The notes under the pieces: generated by a model
The model's input: only the letters and a program-made list of their open reading frames with translations
What the model was told of the DNA's origin: nothing
Databases searched by the model: none
Part shown: positions 22,328 through 34,799 of the stretch, piece by piece
Layout: every line of letters begins with the position of its first letter
Position numbering within the stretch: position 1 is the first letter of the stretch
Position numbers and translations under genes: made by a program
Source: Luzula sylvatica
Lineage: Eukaryota > Streptophyta > Magnoliopsida > Poales > Juncaceae
Direction: 5' to 3'
DNA: 64,000 bases
Assembly (NCBI GenBank): GCA_946800325.1
Contig: OX326957.1
Coordinates: 47,848,307 to 47,912,306, forward strand

Positions 22328-22795
22328 GAAATTAACATTTAATCTAAGAGAGAGGGAGAGAGAGAGAGAGATAAAAGAAAGAAGAGGAAGTTGGCTGAGA
22401 AAATATTTTTTTTAATTAATATTGAAATTGAAATTAACATTTCATCTAAGAGAGAGGGAGAGAGAGAAAAAAAAAAGAGGAAGCGGGATCTGAGAAGATA
22501 TTTTTTTTAATTAATATTGAAATTGAAATTAACATTTCATCTAAGAGAGAGGGAGAGAGAGAAAAAAAAAAGAGAAAGCGGGCTGAGAAGATATTTTTTT
22601 TAATTAATATTGAAATTAACATTTCATCTAAGAGAAAGGGAGAGAAAAAAAAAAGAAAGAGGAAGCGGGCTGAGAAGACATTTTTTTTAATTAATATTGA
22701 AATTGAAATTAACATTTCATCTAAGAGAAAGAGAGAGAAAAAAAAAAAAAAAGCGGTCTGAGAAAGACATTTTTTTTAATTAATATTTTCTCGCT
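22328..22795. repeat. Tandem array of five ~95-bp units upstream of capping protein gene
   Basis: Each unit has GAAATTAACATTTCATCTAA, a GA-rich run, an A run, GAAGCGGGCTGAGAA and a T-rich ATTTTTTTTAATTAATATT stretch. Later units lose or gain GA and A bases. The array ends about 275 bases before the start codon of the next gene, inside or close to its promoter. Confidence 0.9.
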
Positions 22796-23070
22796 CTTTA
22801 CCTAAGCGAAAATCCAGTCTGATTGAATTTTTGTCAAAGCTACGACACACTCGCTTCCCAACATTCCTTGTATCCTAATAAAAACTAACCACAAAATTGG
22901 GAGAGTCCGAACAGGCCGTAGGAAAAAAATTGGGAAATATCGCTCCTCCCTCCCGCGGAAGAAGAACATCCTCTCTCTCTCTCTCTCGCGCACACACACC
23001 TTCACTCCCAATCCGTCTCATCGCACACAGCTGGAAATATAGTGAAACTGGGCAGGAAGGACGGCGAAAG

Positions 23071-24598
23071 ATGGAGGCGGCAATGGATCTGATGAGGAGA
23101 ATATCTCCAAAGAAGAACGAGACGGCTCTCTCCGCTCTCTTGTCTCTCCTTCCTCACCATTCCGCCGATCTCCTCTCTCAAGTCGATTTATCACTCCAGG
23201 TTTTCACTTTTACTGTTTTTATCGTCAATTTTAATTCCAATTGTTATTTTATTTGCCCGCTGTTATTAGGGATTTCTCCACTGCTTATTTCTTGTCTACC
23301 TGTACATTATTACCATAATATTTGCAATTCGATTTTCATTAATTGCAAGTATACCATTGATTCCAACTCCTGATTACGATTGTGTGATTGATTTAGAATG
23401 TTTGAATCTACTAAAAGATACTGAACCTCCTTAATTTACTGTATTGACATCTGTAAATGTTCGAAATTATAGGTGTGCATGGATGAAGCCTACGTGAGGC
23501 AATTTGTACTATGCGAATACAACCGAGATGCCGATTCGTACCGGTAAGATACCCCACAAGATTATTCAATTGACTCTTAATCGAGACACAATTGAGTCTC
23601 AAATGAGAACTTATAATATTCGATGATATAATTAGGTCACCATGGTCAAATGAATACTTCCCCCCTTTAGAGGATGGGCCCCTCCCGTCAGAAGATCTAA
23701 GGAAACTCGAGATCGAGGCAAACGAGGTTTTCTCTATGTACCGCGACCAGTAATACTTTTCTTTATCTTTCAAACCCTAGATATTTATCCAACCATTTTC
23801 CCATAATAAATAATAATCGATGAATGAAATGAATGTCTATGATTTAGGTACTATGAAGGCGGCATTTCGTCAGTGTACTTGTACGAGGATGAAAATCACG
23901 GACTAATTGCATGCTTCTTAATAAAGAAAGGTCACTCATCATTCTAGTATATATATTATACTCAAGATTATGATTTCAAAGTTTAGTCTTAATACTTTAT
24001 TTCAGATGGATCAAAAACGGGGCAAGGAAAAAGAGCGAATCTTCAAGAAGGTTCTTGGGATGCCATTCACGTGATCGAGGTGGAAAAAAAACGAACTTTT
24101 AAATTAATTTAAATTCTAAATAATTGCGTTTATAATTTTGGTTTGTAATGATTTTAGGTTAGTCCTGACGGTGAAGGCACAGCTAGGTATTGCCTTACGA
24201 GTACGGTGATGCTATCGCTGGCCGCTGAGAAGAAGACATCTGGCAGTTTTAACTTGGGTGGATCTATTAGAAGACAGGTTCTTTACTTCGTAATGGTTTT
24301 TTATATTACATTTTTATTCATGAATGATTTTTGTTGTAGATGAGCATGGATCTTTCGGTTGCGGAAGGGCATTTGTGTAATATGGGAAGAATGATTGAAG
24401 AAATGGAGAGCAAGCTTAGATGCTCTCTCGAGCTGGTCTCTCTCTTGTTCTCTCTCTAAAAATTCATGGTTATTTAAATTTAAATTTTTATATTTTATGT
24501 TGCAGGTCTATTTCGGGAAGACGAGAGAAATGGTATGTACGCTAAAGCCACCTCCAGAAGGAATCCAAATTTGCATTCCCGAGCCTCGACCCATTTAA
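23071..24598 (+). CDS. CPB: F-actin-capping protein subunit beta
   Basis: Eight exons join in frame to 259 residues, the usual family size: 23071-23199, 23473-23543, 23636-23749, 23848-23930, 24006-24079, 24158-24277, 24340-24435, 24506-24598. With the alpha subunit, this protein caps barbed ends of actin filaments and limits their growth. Recognisable blocks are the N-terminal [83 protein letters not shown] and the C-terminal [16 protein letters not shown]. The start is the first ATG matching the family N-terminus. The leader has CT repeats near 22970. The gene converges on the p23 gene, with 234 bases between the stop codons. Confidence 0.96.
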
Positions 24599-24832
24599 TA
24601 AATTGGAAATTAACACACTAATAACCTCGAGTTTGTTTCGTATAAAACATGAATTTGTTCTTATAATGTTAACGCGTTATGAATGAATTCAACATTTTTT
24701 TGCAGTTTGGTTATATTCGAGTAAATTGGAAATTTGCTGTTCTCATGAAGTTCAAAAACAAACATGCATAATGATATATCAAATTACATAACTCTTGCAT
24801 TCCTAATATTAATATTTGTATTTATCAACCTC

Positions 24833-25844
24833 CTAAACAGTATTTTCTTCCTCCAATTTGGCTTCTTTAGTTTGCGTTGCTTCTTCTCGAGGCTCTGCAC
24901 ATTTATCAAATCTAATAATAATGGGAACCAAGTATTTCAAATGGATTTATTCTGTACCTTCATGAGAAGATTCAGCCACGTCACCATCTTCGTCATTATC
25001 GAACTCGTCGGATCCATCCATGCCCAACTCCTGTAAGAACAAATTGCAAATAAAATCGAATTCTTATGCACGATTCAATTTGTGATAACTTACTTGAATA
25101 CATTAGTAGTTATATGATTCTACTTACCGAGAAGTCCATGCCCCCAAAATCCATATCACCACCAACTACACAAGGAAAACAAAAACAACTGGAGAAATTA
25201 GGGTTTCGAGGTTTTATGGGATTGCGAAATTCAGAAAATATAATACTAACATTTATTGTTGTCATCGTCCTCGTCGATCCATTTGTCCCAATCGACCTTG
25301 AGAAAAATGGGAGGCCGCCCAGATTGCTTCAAAAGCCGTGGCCACCACTTCTTCTCTTCCTTCGCTATTAAGTATACAATGTGCCTCGATCCAATTGCAG
25401 CTTTGCTTTCCTACAATTAGCCGAATTTAACATTCTATATTTGCCCCCAACACCGAACACAAACAAGAAAACAATCAACTTACATCAACATTCACTTTGT
25501 CGAACAAATCGAAATCGAGCTCGTACGACACGTTATCAGCTCCACTCTTAGCTGAGAATGAGAAATGGCCTTCGGGCTCCAATTTCAGATTCACATCCTT
25601 CGCGTCTGGCTGCTCGACGGTGATGAACACTCGGTCTGACCTCTGTGCCCACTTTGTGCTTGGATGTCGGCTGAGAAAAAGAACAAACGAACATTAAAAC
25701 TATAATCTAATTGACCAATTTTCTCCAATTTTATTAGATGGACAGTTCTATAAACAACAGATAAAAAAATTCAAGAGAAATTGTAAGCACAATTCAAGCT
25801 CCGAATACTTCATAATCGGCATAAAAGCAACTCAATTACCTCAT
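24833..25844 (-). CDS. p23-type Hsp90 co-chaperone
   Basis: Six exons give 174 residues: 25840-25844 (only ATGAG), 25484-25670, 25251-25410, 25128-25165, 24958-25030, 24833-24894. p23 proteins bind the ATP-closed form of Hsp90 through a CS domain. Visible are SRHPSTKWAQRSDRVFITV, the CS core with LEPEGHFSFSA, the conserved KKWWPRLLK, then FLKVDWDKWIDEDD. The acidic C-terminus has short Gly-Met-Asp repeats (DFGGMDFSELGMDG) as in plant p23-1/p23-2. The first coding exon has only five bases before the intron, so the start is easily missed by gene finders. An alternative reading that ignores the last intron would end shortly after exon 5 with GTE and a stop. Confidence 0.93.
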
Positions 25845-25989
25845 TTTTCTAGGCTCCGTGTAGAAGATGAGAAGTTTCTAGTATTAAGGTTTATCTCTTG
25901 ATCGTGGAAGTTCATGAGAGACGAAAGAATGGAAGTAGATGAAGCGGTAGGCGGGACAGGAGAAATTATTAAATGGTTCTGGTTCATCA

Positions 25990-26845
25990 TGGACTGGGCC
26001 AATAAAAACACGCCAGGTCAGAGGAATGTTTGACGTGGCCTGTGCTTGTTGGATGTGTTTGTGTAGAACGGCAGCTTGTAATTATTTGTTGTGAGGTGAT
26101 GAGTAGTAAAATGGAGAGAGTTCTACGTAATTCTGGATTATTCGAGTGCGAGTCCCCGTCAAGGAAGATCCGGATCCGATACTTGCATGGATAATCATGA
26201 TCCGGAATTCCGGGTCCAATAAGATCCACAGAGATATACACAATCAACAATCAACAATACTGTACAAACCCGGTAGATTTAAAAATATATATCATATATA
26301 AATATAGTAAAACATGTATTGTATCAATAAAAAATATATAAATTTTTAAGCAAAAGGTATAAATCAAGTAAAAAAATTTATACAAAATATTATTATTGTA
26401 AAACATGTATTGTATTTAACAAATACAATGTATATCATATATAAATGTATAACATGTATTGTATTTAAAAAGTGTATATTATGCATCTAAAGATATTTGA
26501 AATATGATACTCCAAACATATAGATCATACATGTAAAAAATGCAATGTATTTAGAAAAATATATCATATAAATAAAAAATACGACATACGTCTAAAATAT
26601 GATACAAACCTAAAATTATCTCGTGTACATAAAATATATAACATGTATTGCATTTAAAAATAATTTAAAAATATATATATGAATATGATACATCTTAAAA
26701 TTTATATCGTATATGTAAAAAAACACACGTATTGTATTTAAAAAATATATCATACTTATAAAAGGTATAAGATACATCTAAAATTTTATAACATGAATAT
26801 GCATCATACATGTGAAAAAATATAATAAACACATAAATGGATGAA
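25990..26845. repeat. AT-rich degenerate tandem region
   Basis: The word ACATGTATTGTATTTAA and a following AAATATATCATA recur many times with irregular spacing from about 26290 to 26800. No gene is seen. It lies between the p23 promoter and the start of module copy C. Confidence 0.55.
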
Positions 26846-28249
26846 TTAGGGCTAAACAAAATCCCCGAAATTTCCCCAAAGAAATCAATCTCTCTCTCGC
26901 ACATACGAATAATTATCCTTCACATCATACACACGAAGGAAATCAGCCGATTCAGCAAAAGCAAGAGAGCTCACATCAGACGAGAACTTGATGCCTCTAA
27001 CGGCACGTCGATAACACCTTTAGTAGCGAAAATAATTGAAAAACTAATATCAACATTTCACTAAGCAAACCATTATAGAAAGTTATTTAAGAACATATAA
27101 TATGTTTAACTTTACATATTTCAAAATAAAAATAATCTTTGATATATTTTTTATAAGTTTAAAAAATTCTAACATTATTTTCAAAGTTAATTATATTTTT
27201 ATAAGTAATTTTTTTTATTATCTTTTTTAAGTTCTAACATTAAAGTTGTTTTTATAGAGAAACACAACTATGACATATTTACAACATATTTACTATTATG
27301 TAAAATTATAATTAAAAAAACACTAAAAATCTGTCAATGAGCACATTGTCTAGTTGGCTGAGCGTGATGTATAAAAATCATATGTTGCGAGATATTGTGG
27401 ATACAAATCACACTGTCATTAATTGATGGATGACATATGAGACTTCTCTGTTTATTATAAAAAAAAACACTAATTATAATAATTAAAAAAAATTTATGTA
27501 AATATGAATTTGTTTTTTCTTGTCTTTTTACGTAATATTTCCACAAACTCAAGCTAGAAAAAATGATGGCGGAACACGTTAATGTGAATATCAAAATAAT
27601 ATAAATCTCATGATAATATATTTAATAAATTTCAAAATTATAGTTTTAAATTTTTTTGATCATAATCTACTTCGAGAAGAGTTAACATAACTTAACATGA
27701 AAATGATAATCATTAGTATAAGATGGATGTAATATTCTAAACATTTGTCGTATAATAATGAGCACGAAAAATATCTCAAAAAATATCGTGGCCATACCAA
27801 TCAATTATTCAAAATTTCCCATATATTATAATCTAATTTTGAAATATTTGAGTGATAAAAAAATGTCGTTTGATTTGAATATGGGCAAATAATAAAGGTC
27901 GAAGTTACTTCTGAAATACTGAAATACTGGATATGTATTGCCATTATAAACCAGGATTCGGAATCTCAGGTTATTTATAATTCGGGATTTTGCATCCCGG
28001 TTTGTATCAAGTGGGAAGCTTTCTCATTTGCCTAAGTTCTAACGTCAATACAAAAACCAAAATGAGGATTGAGGAAACCATCCGTCCAGTGGTGGTGGAG
28101 CTCGCATTCAAGGAGGCGTCGCCGCTCGCCTCCCCGTGTACTACTTACTATTCCTCATAGCTATCGCCGGCATCTCTCTAAACGACAACCATTTTCTCCG
28201 CCTTTGTACGCCCCCTTCTTTAACCTTATCCTCTTACTCAGGTAGTGTG

Positions 28250-29310
28250 AATACCATTGCTACCTGCAAGTCGTAATTTCTCTGGTTCTTATTCGGACTT
28301 CAATTTTGTTGTTTCAGTTCGAACAAGAAGAAATCCTCTGTCTAAGCTTCTCTCTGTCAAGGGAACTGAGAAGGACGAAGATCTCTCTCTAGCTGGTGAA
28401 CACTCTTTGACTTTTTGTATCCTCAGTAACACTGGATTATCCAATTGAACTAACTCTCTAGCTAATTCAATGAATCAATCTCTGATTTTTCCTATAGGTA
28501 GAGGAAGAAACTGTCTCAAATTGACACAACAAACTAGAAGTTGATAAAAATGAAGATTCCTCAAAAGACTCTTCTATCAGAAATGTTGAATTATGCGTAA
28601 GTAAAAGATTTCTTTATCTTATTTCTATTTTAAATTTACTTTTTAACTCGAAAATGTAATTTACAAAATCTTCAACTTTGGCAGGTCTTAGATGCGGTGA
28701 CTTTTGGAATTGGCATTGCCAATCAAGACGGAGTTACAAAAGCATCTGAATATTTCGATGGGTATATTATATTATTTGTTGAAATAAACGGTGGTTAAAA
28801 TTAAATTGCAACAAAACTAAAAATATTTTATTATTTTCATTTTTTGTGATGCAGATATTTGTTGGAACAAAGCTTGTGAGTGGACAATCTTTTCGTTTTT
28901 GTTCTCATTTGCAAATATTTCAAAGTACCAAAAAATTCTCAGGTATATTTCTTTTCTTTTCCTTTCTTTTTTGATACATTTTATATTTCAATTATGTGTT
29001 TTTTTTGGAACCTTGAAAAATAGTACATTCATAGGGCATAGCTGGAGAGGTTATACTTCGCGAAATTACGAAGCCTGCAATTGTATTGTTGTGGGATTTA
29101 TCAGGTCGAAAATGATACTTGATTTATCAGGTACGAAACTTTTCTATACTGATCTTTTATGGTTTTTGTTGTTGTTGTTGTGAATTTCACGTTTTTGGAA
29201 TTGTTGAATTGTAGGGTATCATGTAACAACCGTGCTGTTGCTAACAACAGTGGCATCGTGTCTCAGTGGTGGCATGTTGTTTAGCCTTCAAAAGAAATCT
29301 TTTGATTAGT
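28250..29310 (+). pseudogene. Unrecognised multi-exon gene, disrupted (copy C)
   Basis: This is the fullest copy of the gene whose ends flank the AQR insert in A and B. Exon-like pieces include a Ser/Arg-rich N-terminus (RRNPLSKLLSVKGTEKDE), KLEVDKNEDSSKDSS, LDAVTFGIGIANQDGVTKAS and a C-terminal CLSGGMLFSLQKKSFD followed by TAG. The second piece is preceded by an in-frame TGA (VEEETVSN then stop). At the last codons A and B read TGG where C reads TAG. I do not recognise the family. The N-terminus could be an organelle-targeting peptide, but that is a guess. Confidence 0.5.
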
Positions 29311-29571
29311 GGACATTAATCAAGATTGAGGTATTTTGACTATTACCTATGTATTATTATTCATATATTATATAAATAATTTATCTTTATATTATTCATA
29401 TATTATTTTGACATTACCAATGTTGTGAGGTTTTACATTGTTAAATTAGCAAATAACACAAGAAGAAATAGCTATTTTTAATCTTTCATGCAAATTAATC
29501 ATACCAAATATTTACAAATTAAGCATAACAAATATTATAAAAAAACAAATTACAAAATTCCAAATTAATTT

Positions 29572-30669
29572 CTATTTAAAACATTGGCAGGTTGCGAATT
29601 TTTTGAGCGCTCCAAGCATTCTTCGAGGAATCGATCTTCTTCGTCTCGTGCCCAACTCTGGTATGGTTTGAAGATGCGGAATGTAGCGATTCGGTGGAGG
29701 CACTACGGGGGATAGATAGTTCCTTATCCCCCGTGTTTGTGAATAGGGAGGCAGCTGCGGCCATCTTGTGAAGATGGCTCGTCGGCCATCCATAAACGAC
29801 ATGTGCCCATGTGACGGTTCTACCGATGGTAGAAGAGCGGAGGGCGGTGCAGGCAACGAAGACGCTGGCGGTGGAGGCAACGAGGATGGTGGTGGTTGAT
29901 GCGCGGCGGTCCTGACTCCTCTAGGAGGGGGAGGAGGAGGAGGGGGTGGTGGTGGTGGTGGTCGAGGGGTGGCGGTCCTCAGTCCTCTAGGAAGGGGAGG
30001 AGGTGGTAGTGCGGGTCGAGGGGCGGCATTCCTCAGTCCTATAGGAGGTGGAGGAGGAGGAGGAGGAGGTAGTGGTGGTCGAGGGGCGGCGGTCCTCAGT
30101 CCTCTAGGAGGTGGAGGAGGAGGAGGAGGAGGAGGGGGTAGTGGTGGTCGAGGGGCGGCGGTCCTCAGTCCTCTAGGAGGTGGAGGAGGAGGAGGAGGAG
30201 GGGGTAGTGGTGGTCGAGGGGCGGCGGTCCTCAGTCCTCTAGGAGGTGGAGGAGGAGGAGGGGGTAGTGGTGGTCGAGGGGCGGCGGTCCTCAGTCCTCT
30301 AGGAGGTGGAGGAGGAGGAGGGGGTAGTGGTGGTCGAGGGGCGGCGGTCCTCAGTCCTCTAGGAGGTGGAGGTGGAGGAGGATGAGGAGGAGGGGGTAGT
30401 GGTGGTCGAGGGGCGGCGGTCCTCAGTCCTCTAGGAAGGGGAGGAGGAGGAGGAGGAGGAGGTGGTAGTGCGGGTCGAGGGGCGGCGGTCCTCAGTCCTC
30501 TAGGAGGGGGAGGAGGAGGAGGTGGTGGTGGTGGTGGTGGTGAAGAGGGCAGATTGTTTGATTTTGGAGTGAAAATGGTGACTAAGGTCGAAATTACGGT
30601 GTCGACAAAATTGAGAAAGCTTAGGAAGAATGCAAAAACATTAAGAACAAAACGCAATTTGAAATCCAT
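29572..30669 (-). CDS. Proline-rich protein with Pro-run/GLRTAA core (paralogue C)
   Basis: This is a single-exon ORF of 365 residues starting MDFKLRFVLNVFAFFLSF at 30669. A TTG-initiated extension upstream is not needed. The core has ten units of 5-14 prolines spaced by RGLRTAAPRP, with one RNAAPRP and one RGVRTAAHQP variant. The tail (GHMSFMDGRRAIFTRW, RGIRNYLSPVVPPPNRY, ALKKFATCQCFK) is nearly the same as in paralogues A and B, whose cores are Ala-Pro. So ends and core have different histories. The conserved tail with basic residues and two close cysteines might be lipid-modified or membrane-apposed; this is inference. Confidence 0.68.
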   Translation of the reverse strand: MDFKLRFVLNVFAFFLSFLNFVDTVISTLVTIFTPKSNNLPSSPPPPPPPPPPPPPRGLRTAAPRPALPPPPPPPPPLPRGLRTAAPRPPLPPPPHPPPPPPPRGLRTAAPRPPLPPPPPPPPRGLRTAAPRPPLPPPPPPPPRGLRTAAPRPPLPPPPPPPPPPRGLRTAAPRPPLPPPPPPPPPPPRGLRTAAPRPPLPPPPPPPPPIGLRNAAPRPALPPPPLPRGLRTATPRPPPPPPPPPPPPPRGVRTAAHQPPPSSLPPPPASSLPAPPSALLPSVEPSHGHMSFMDGRRAIFTRWPQLPPYSQTRGIRNYLSPVVPPPNRYIPHLQTIPELGTRRRRSIPRRMLGALKKFATCQCFK

Positions 30670-30719
30670 CGAGAATGAGAGAAGAAAAAGATGCAATTTC
30701 AGATGATATTAGGAGAGGA

Positions 30720-30726
30720 TTTTATA
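30720..30726 (-). promoter_or_regulatory. TATA box of proline-rich protein gene C
   Basis: TATAAAA on the minus strand, 51 bases before the ATG, sits in the same context as the other three paralogues. Confidence 0.7.
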
Positions 30727-31570
30727 GGAGAAAGAGTTTCCACTATGAAATTAGTTATTCTAAATTTAATCACATGGTAATTCATAATTAAGTTACTAAT
30801 TATAGACATATTATTTATGCAAGCCACGTTATTATTGTTGACTGTGGAAGTTATTGAGCTCAGCGATATTGATTTTGCACAGTATCACTAGGGCTCTCAA
30901 CGAGTCCTTTCGAACAAACATCACTCAAGACGAGCTCGGCTCGGCCCTTGCTCGATCAGCTCGAAGCAGGGTTCAAGTTATATTTTACATGTCGAGCTGG
31001 GTTTTAATCTAGCTTGAGCCCGTTTGGCTCGATTCAAACTCGAGTTGGCTCAACTCGGCCCTGAAAAAAAATCTGTGTTTTGGGCATTTATATGTAAAAT
31101 TGTATGAATTTGACTGAGCTCGAGCCAAGCTCGACTCGAGTTCGTTCGAACCGATTTTGGAACAAGTTTTTTTCAAACTATCTTCGAGCCGAGTTCGAAC
31201 GATAATCAAAATTAATATTTTGATTTGTATTTTCTACATATTTCTTTTCACATAGTATAGTTTATTTTTCTTATATCATATGATCAAATTAATAGGTTTT
31301 TGTAAGAAAAAACATTAATATTGATCTCATAGTAAAAAAGTTACAACTTTATTTGCATTGTATGATGAAAAATCAAATTATAGATTAGAATGATGTGATC
31401 ATTTTAGACTGGTTAAAAATAGTCAAAATGAGGATACATCAAGAATTAAACAAAAATATAATTCTTATAAAAATAAAAATAGAACAAAGGGTGATTCATG
31501 AAATATGCATCATATAAATAGTTAACAATGATATTATGCTTATTAATATTAATTTCGCAGCCAAGAAATT

Positions 31571-32465
31571 AGAATTCACACTATAATAATAACCTCTCGT
31601 TAATCTAGGAACACTCCAAGTCAATTAATTGGATTTCAGTTTTTAATATGATTAGCCCAGACTTAATCCTCCCAACAACAACAAAAATCATCAAAATTGT
31701 GTGATGACAACTTTATCACTCACAACAAAAGCACACTCTGTGAATTGTGGCTTATTTAAGGTGCCATCCGGGTAAAAAAAAAAACGAACAAAAAACTTAC
31801 TGGAGAGACTAATATATTTTATAAATATAAGTTTTGAATTCTATTAAGAAGGAATGAGAAATCAGAGAAAATCAAATATTATTTTGAGTTTTAACAAGGA
31901 AAATTGCAATTCATATATAAATTAATAATATCCAAAAATTCAATTTATAGAATTATTGGTACAAATAATACCGAAGTTTGAAAAACAGAAACGACCGGTT
32001 CAAGAATTTTTTTGGAACCGGACTGAAAAATGGCTTGGTTTGATTGCTGGATCCAATATACATAGGAACAACAGAAAATACCCTCTATATCCATATTTAA
32101 TTTTCTTGAAAACTCTTTCGACATTTTCTTGTTAATTAAAAAATCTATGTAAATATTTTAGAACCTATACTAATTTTTAACACAAAAACAATAATAGACT
32201 ATATATTATATTATATAAAATGAAAGGATTTAAGTCCGAATTAAAATTCTCACGGCTTCTATAATTTCTAGTTGTAATTGCATGGATAACACAGCACACC
32301 TTGCCACACAAGAACTCCAAGAAATACATTTAAACTTAATGACTATTGGGAGTTCGTTATAGTACAGTACAGTGTTAATTTATCCCTTTTGTCTTATTAC
32401 CGTACTAAAATAACAAATCCTTAAATTCAGAAAATAAATTTAAAAAAAAATGGATAAATTTATCT
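31571..32465. other. Spacer upstream of zinc-finger gene
   Basis: No gene or defined repeat is seen. The sequence is AT-rich. Confidence 0.5.
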
Positions 32466-32470
32466 TATTT

Positions 32471-32526
32471 TACACGTGTAAGAAGATCATTGGTTGATCA
32501 TCTCGTCTCTTCTTCATCTATATAAT
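32471..32526 (+). promoter_or_regulatory. Promoter with G-box and TATA box of CCCH zinc-finger gene
   Basis: The palindrome TACACGTGTA (32471-32480) contains a perfect CACGTG G-box. TATATAAT follows at 32519-32526. The transcribed leader begins with GA repeats near 32535. A leader intron probably runs from the donor after CACAAG (about 32693) to the CTTGCAG acceptor (about 33335), because the region between is AT-rich and splice-flanked. G-boxes are bound by bZIP and bHLH factors, so stress or light control is possible. Confidence 0.65.
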
Positions 32527-33366
32527 ACAAAGAAGCGAGAGAGAGAGAGAGAGAGCGTTTTTATTGTTTGATTCTTTCAAGGAAAACCTGCACTATTACG
32601 AACATACAGGGGGAGAGGGAGGAACAGAGAGAGAGAGAGAGAGATCGACAAAGCCAGAGAGATAGAGATAGATCTGAGTTTGATTCTCACAAGGTTAGCA
32701 TTGTGTTCAATTTTGTTTCTTTTTGGATTTTTTTGAGTTCATTTTTAGTGAATTTTTGCGTGATGTGCATTTTATATCATGAATTATCACTTGTATATAA
32801 TCTGCTTCTTGAATTATCGATTTAGATATTCATTACTTTTCTTGTTATTTCTTAGGAGGAATTACATATTTCTGAAAATTTGTCTGGATTTTGGAGTCTT
32901 TAGATTTGAGTATCGATAGAAAATTAAATTAATCATTGCAGTTCTGTAATTTTATATCATCCAAATTTATGATTTTTCATTTAATTGCGATCTATACTTA
33001 TTACTATAATCACTTTCTTGATTCAGTACATTTTAAATCAAATTTAGATCCAAATTTTAAGTTCAAATCCCGTTGATCGCGCCTTTCTTAACATCCGTAC
33101 TTCCAATTTTCCTTAAATCCAGACTTTTCAAATACTTTTACCTTCCGTTCTCACAATTAATCAGAAACGGGAGATCTCCATTTCATTTAGAATATTAGAA
33201 AAAGGATATATCCAGTTTACTGAACTGGAGAGAATCTAAAATTGTTAGTTTTCGCTCCATACCCACCTCTGCACTTAACTGTCCGGAATGCAAAATCCCA
33301 ATTTTACCCCTTAATTCCTTCTCTTAACTTGCAGCGAGACGAATCCAACGAAGAAGAGCAAGGATA

Positions 33367-34734
33367 ATGGAGAACAACGGAGCCTTCGTTTCATTATTCA
33401 GCACAAACGGATCTGACAATTTCCAAGTGACTGCCGGTCACGGAGACATCTCGACTAGAGAGATTTCGAACCAATCCTGGCTCGCTGCAGTTGTCTCCAG
33501 TAATTCAGCGCGGCTCACTGGCTCGTCCGTCTTCTCCCCCCCATACCGCAAAACCAACCGTCTCTGCCTTTCGTCCAATGCAGCCGGCTCTCAAGCCGAG
33601 CCGGCCGAATCCACTCGGATGTTCAAACGGATGCTCCATTCGAGATCGCCGTTAACTTCAATCGAGAATTTGCCGCGCACAACGGGGCATGCAACTAGGG
33701 TAGGACCGATGAAAGTCGGATTGAAGGAAGATGATGTCTTGGTGATGGATGAACTTCTCGTTGGATCGAAGAACCGGGTTAACGGGTCTGGATTCGATAA
33801 GGACGAACTCTGCCCTATTTGGGAGGAAGCAGGGGTTTGTCGCTATGGTGCCATGTGCCAGGTTTGAATTTTTATCGTTTTATATTTTTCTATTTATCAC
33901 TATTTTTTGTAAAATCTTTTGGAAAGGAGTGAATTTCTTCCAATATTTTGATCAAAGCAAAATTAATATACTGTTTCTCTGCATCCCATTCAAATTTTGA
34001 TTTTGGTAAACTTACAATTTTAACCTTCTTCAAAATAACATTATTTTTTCCTTCCAAAAAATATCATACTTACTCTTTCGAAAATCTAAAATATCATAAA
34101 ACACCAAAAGATGATAATTTTGTTTCTAAGTGGGTAAATAAGTACATAAATTCTCAAGAAACTTTTGGTGGGTAAATATGATATTTTTTGTTTTTAGAAA
34201 GATATATTTGTAAATTTTCATTTGATTTTTTCCTGACTTATTTTATTTACTTAACAGTTTGCTCATGGGATGGAAGAATTGTATGGAAGTACCATTAAAC
34301 TTCAACCTGAGGTAATATAAATAATCGCTTTTTTTGCATCATTTTTGCAATTTAACACTCGCCCCAAACAAACAAAAAAATTTAGTGGCAATTTAAACCC
34401 TGCAAAATCTCAAAATTACATACATGCCCTATAAAAGTGTGTGCCCATAATGCAATATAACAGAAATAACGGTCATACTTAATTAGACATTTACAAATTA
34501 CAGGTGGAAAAATCGGCGAATAGTAAACCGACATTTGGCATCAGTACTGCTCTAGCTATGCCTGCACAGCAAAAGAAAATAGCACAGATCGAAGGGAAAA
34601 AAAGGCCACCAATCGATGAAGACGAGTACAACAATCACGTCGCCAAGTTAATCAGCGATTATTCCACTCAAATGCTTTACGGCCCTTCTGATAAGAAAAG
34701 ACTATCCGTGTTCGTCGACATTTGCCCTGAATAA
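33367..34734 (+). CDS. CCCH zinc-finger protein, single finger
   Basis: Three exons (33367-33861, 34258-34311, 34504-34734) give 259 residues. The finger is C149-X8-C158-X5-C164-X3-H168 (CPIWEEAGVC, RYGAMC, QFAH), and the exon 1/2 junction splits it. CX8CX5CX3H fingers bind AU-rich RNA in the tristetraprolin family. Plant relatives often have two fingers; only one is visible here. The N-terminus is Ser-rich, followed by RTTGHATRVGPMKVG and EDDVLVMDELLVG. The C-terminal exon ends LSVFVDICPE. The start follows the leader acceptor at 33335. A truncated paralogue lies at 36949-37728 and two last-exon scraps lie in arms A and B. Confidence 0.85.
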
Positions 34735-34799
34735 TACGCTCTTTCGCAGTCTCGAGTTTTTGTTCATAGTTTCTACAATTTTCTTTTTTGAATAAAAAT

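Larger units (their letters stand above)
26850..31570. repeat. Module copy C, diverged and inverted relative to arm A
   Basis: Read in reverse, this matches about 350-4870 in order: outer spacer, proline-rich gene, upstream pseudogene, then the 4560-4870 spacer. It lacks the AQR fragment that arms A and B carry, so it keeps the older arrangement of the upstream gene. Divergence is clearly larger than between A and B. Confidence 0.8.
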
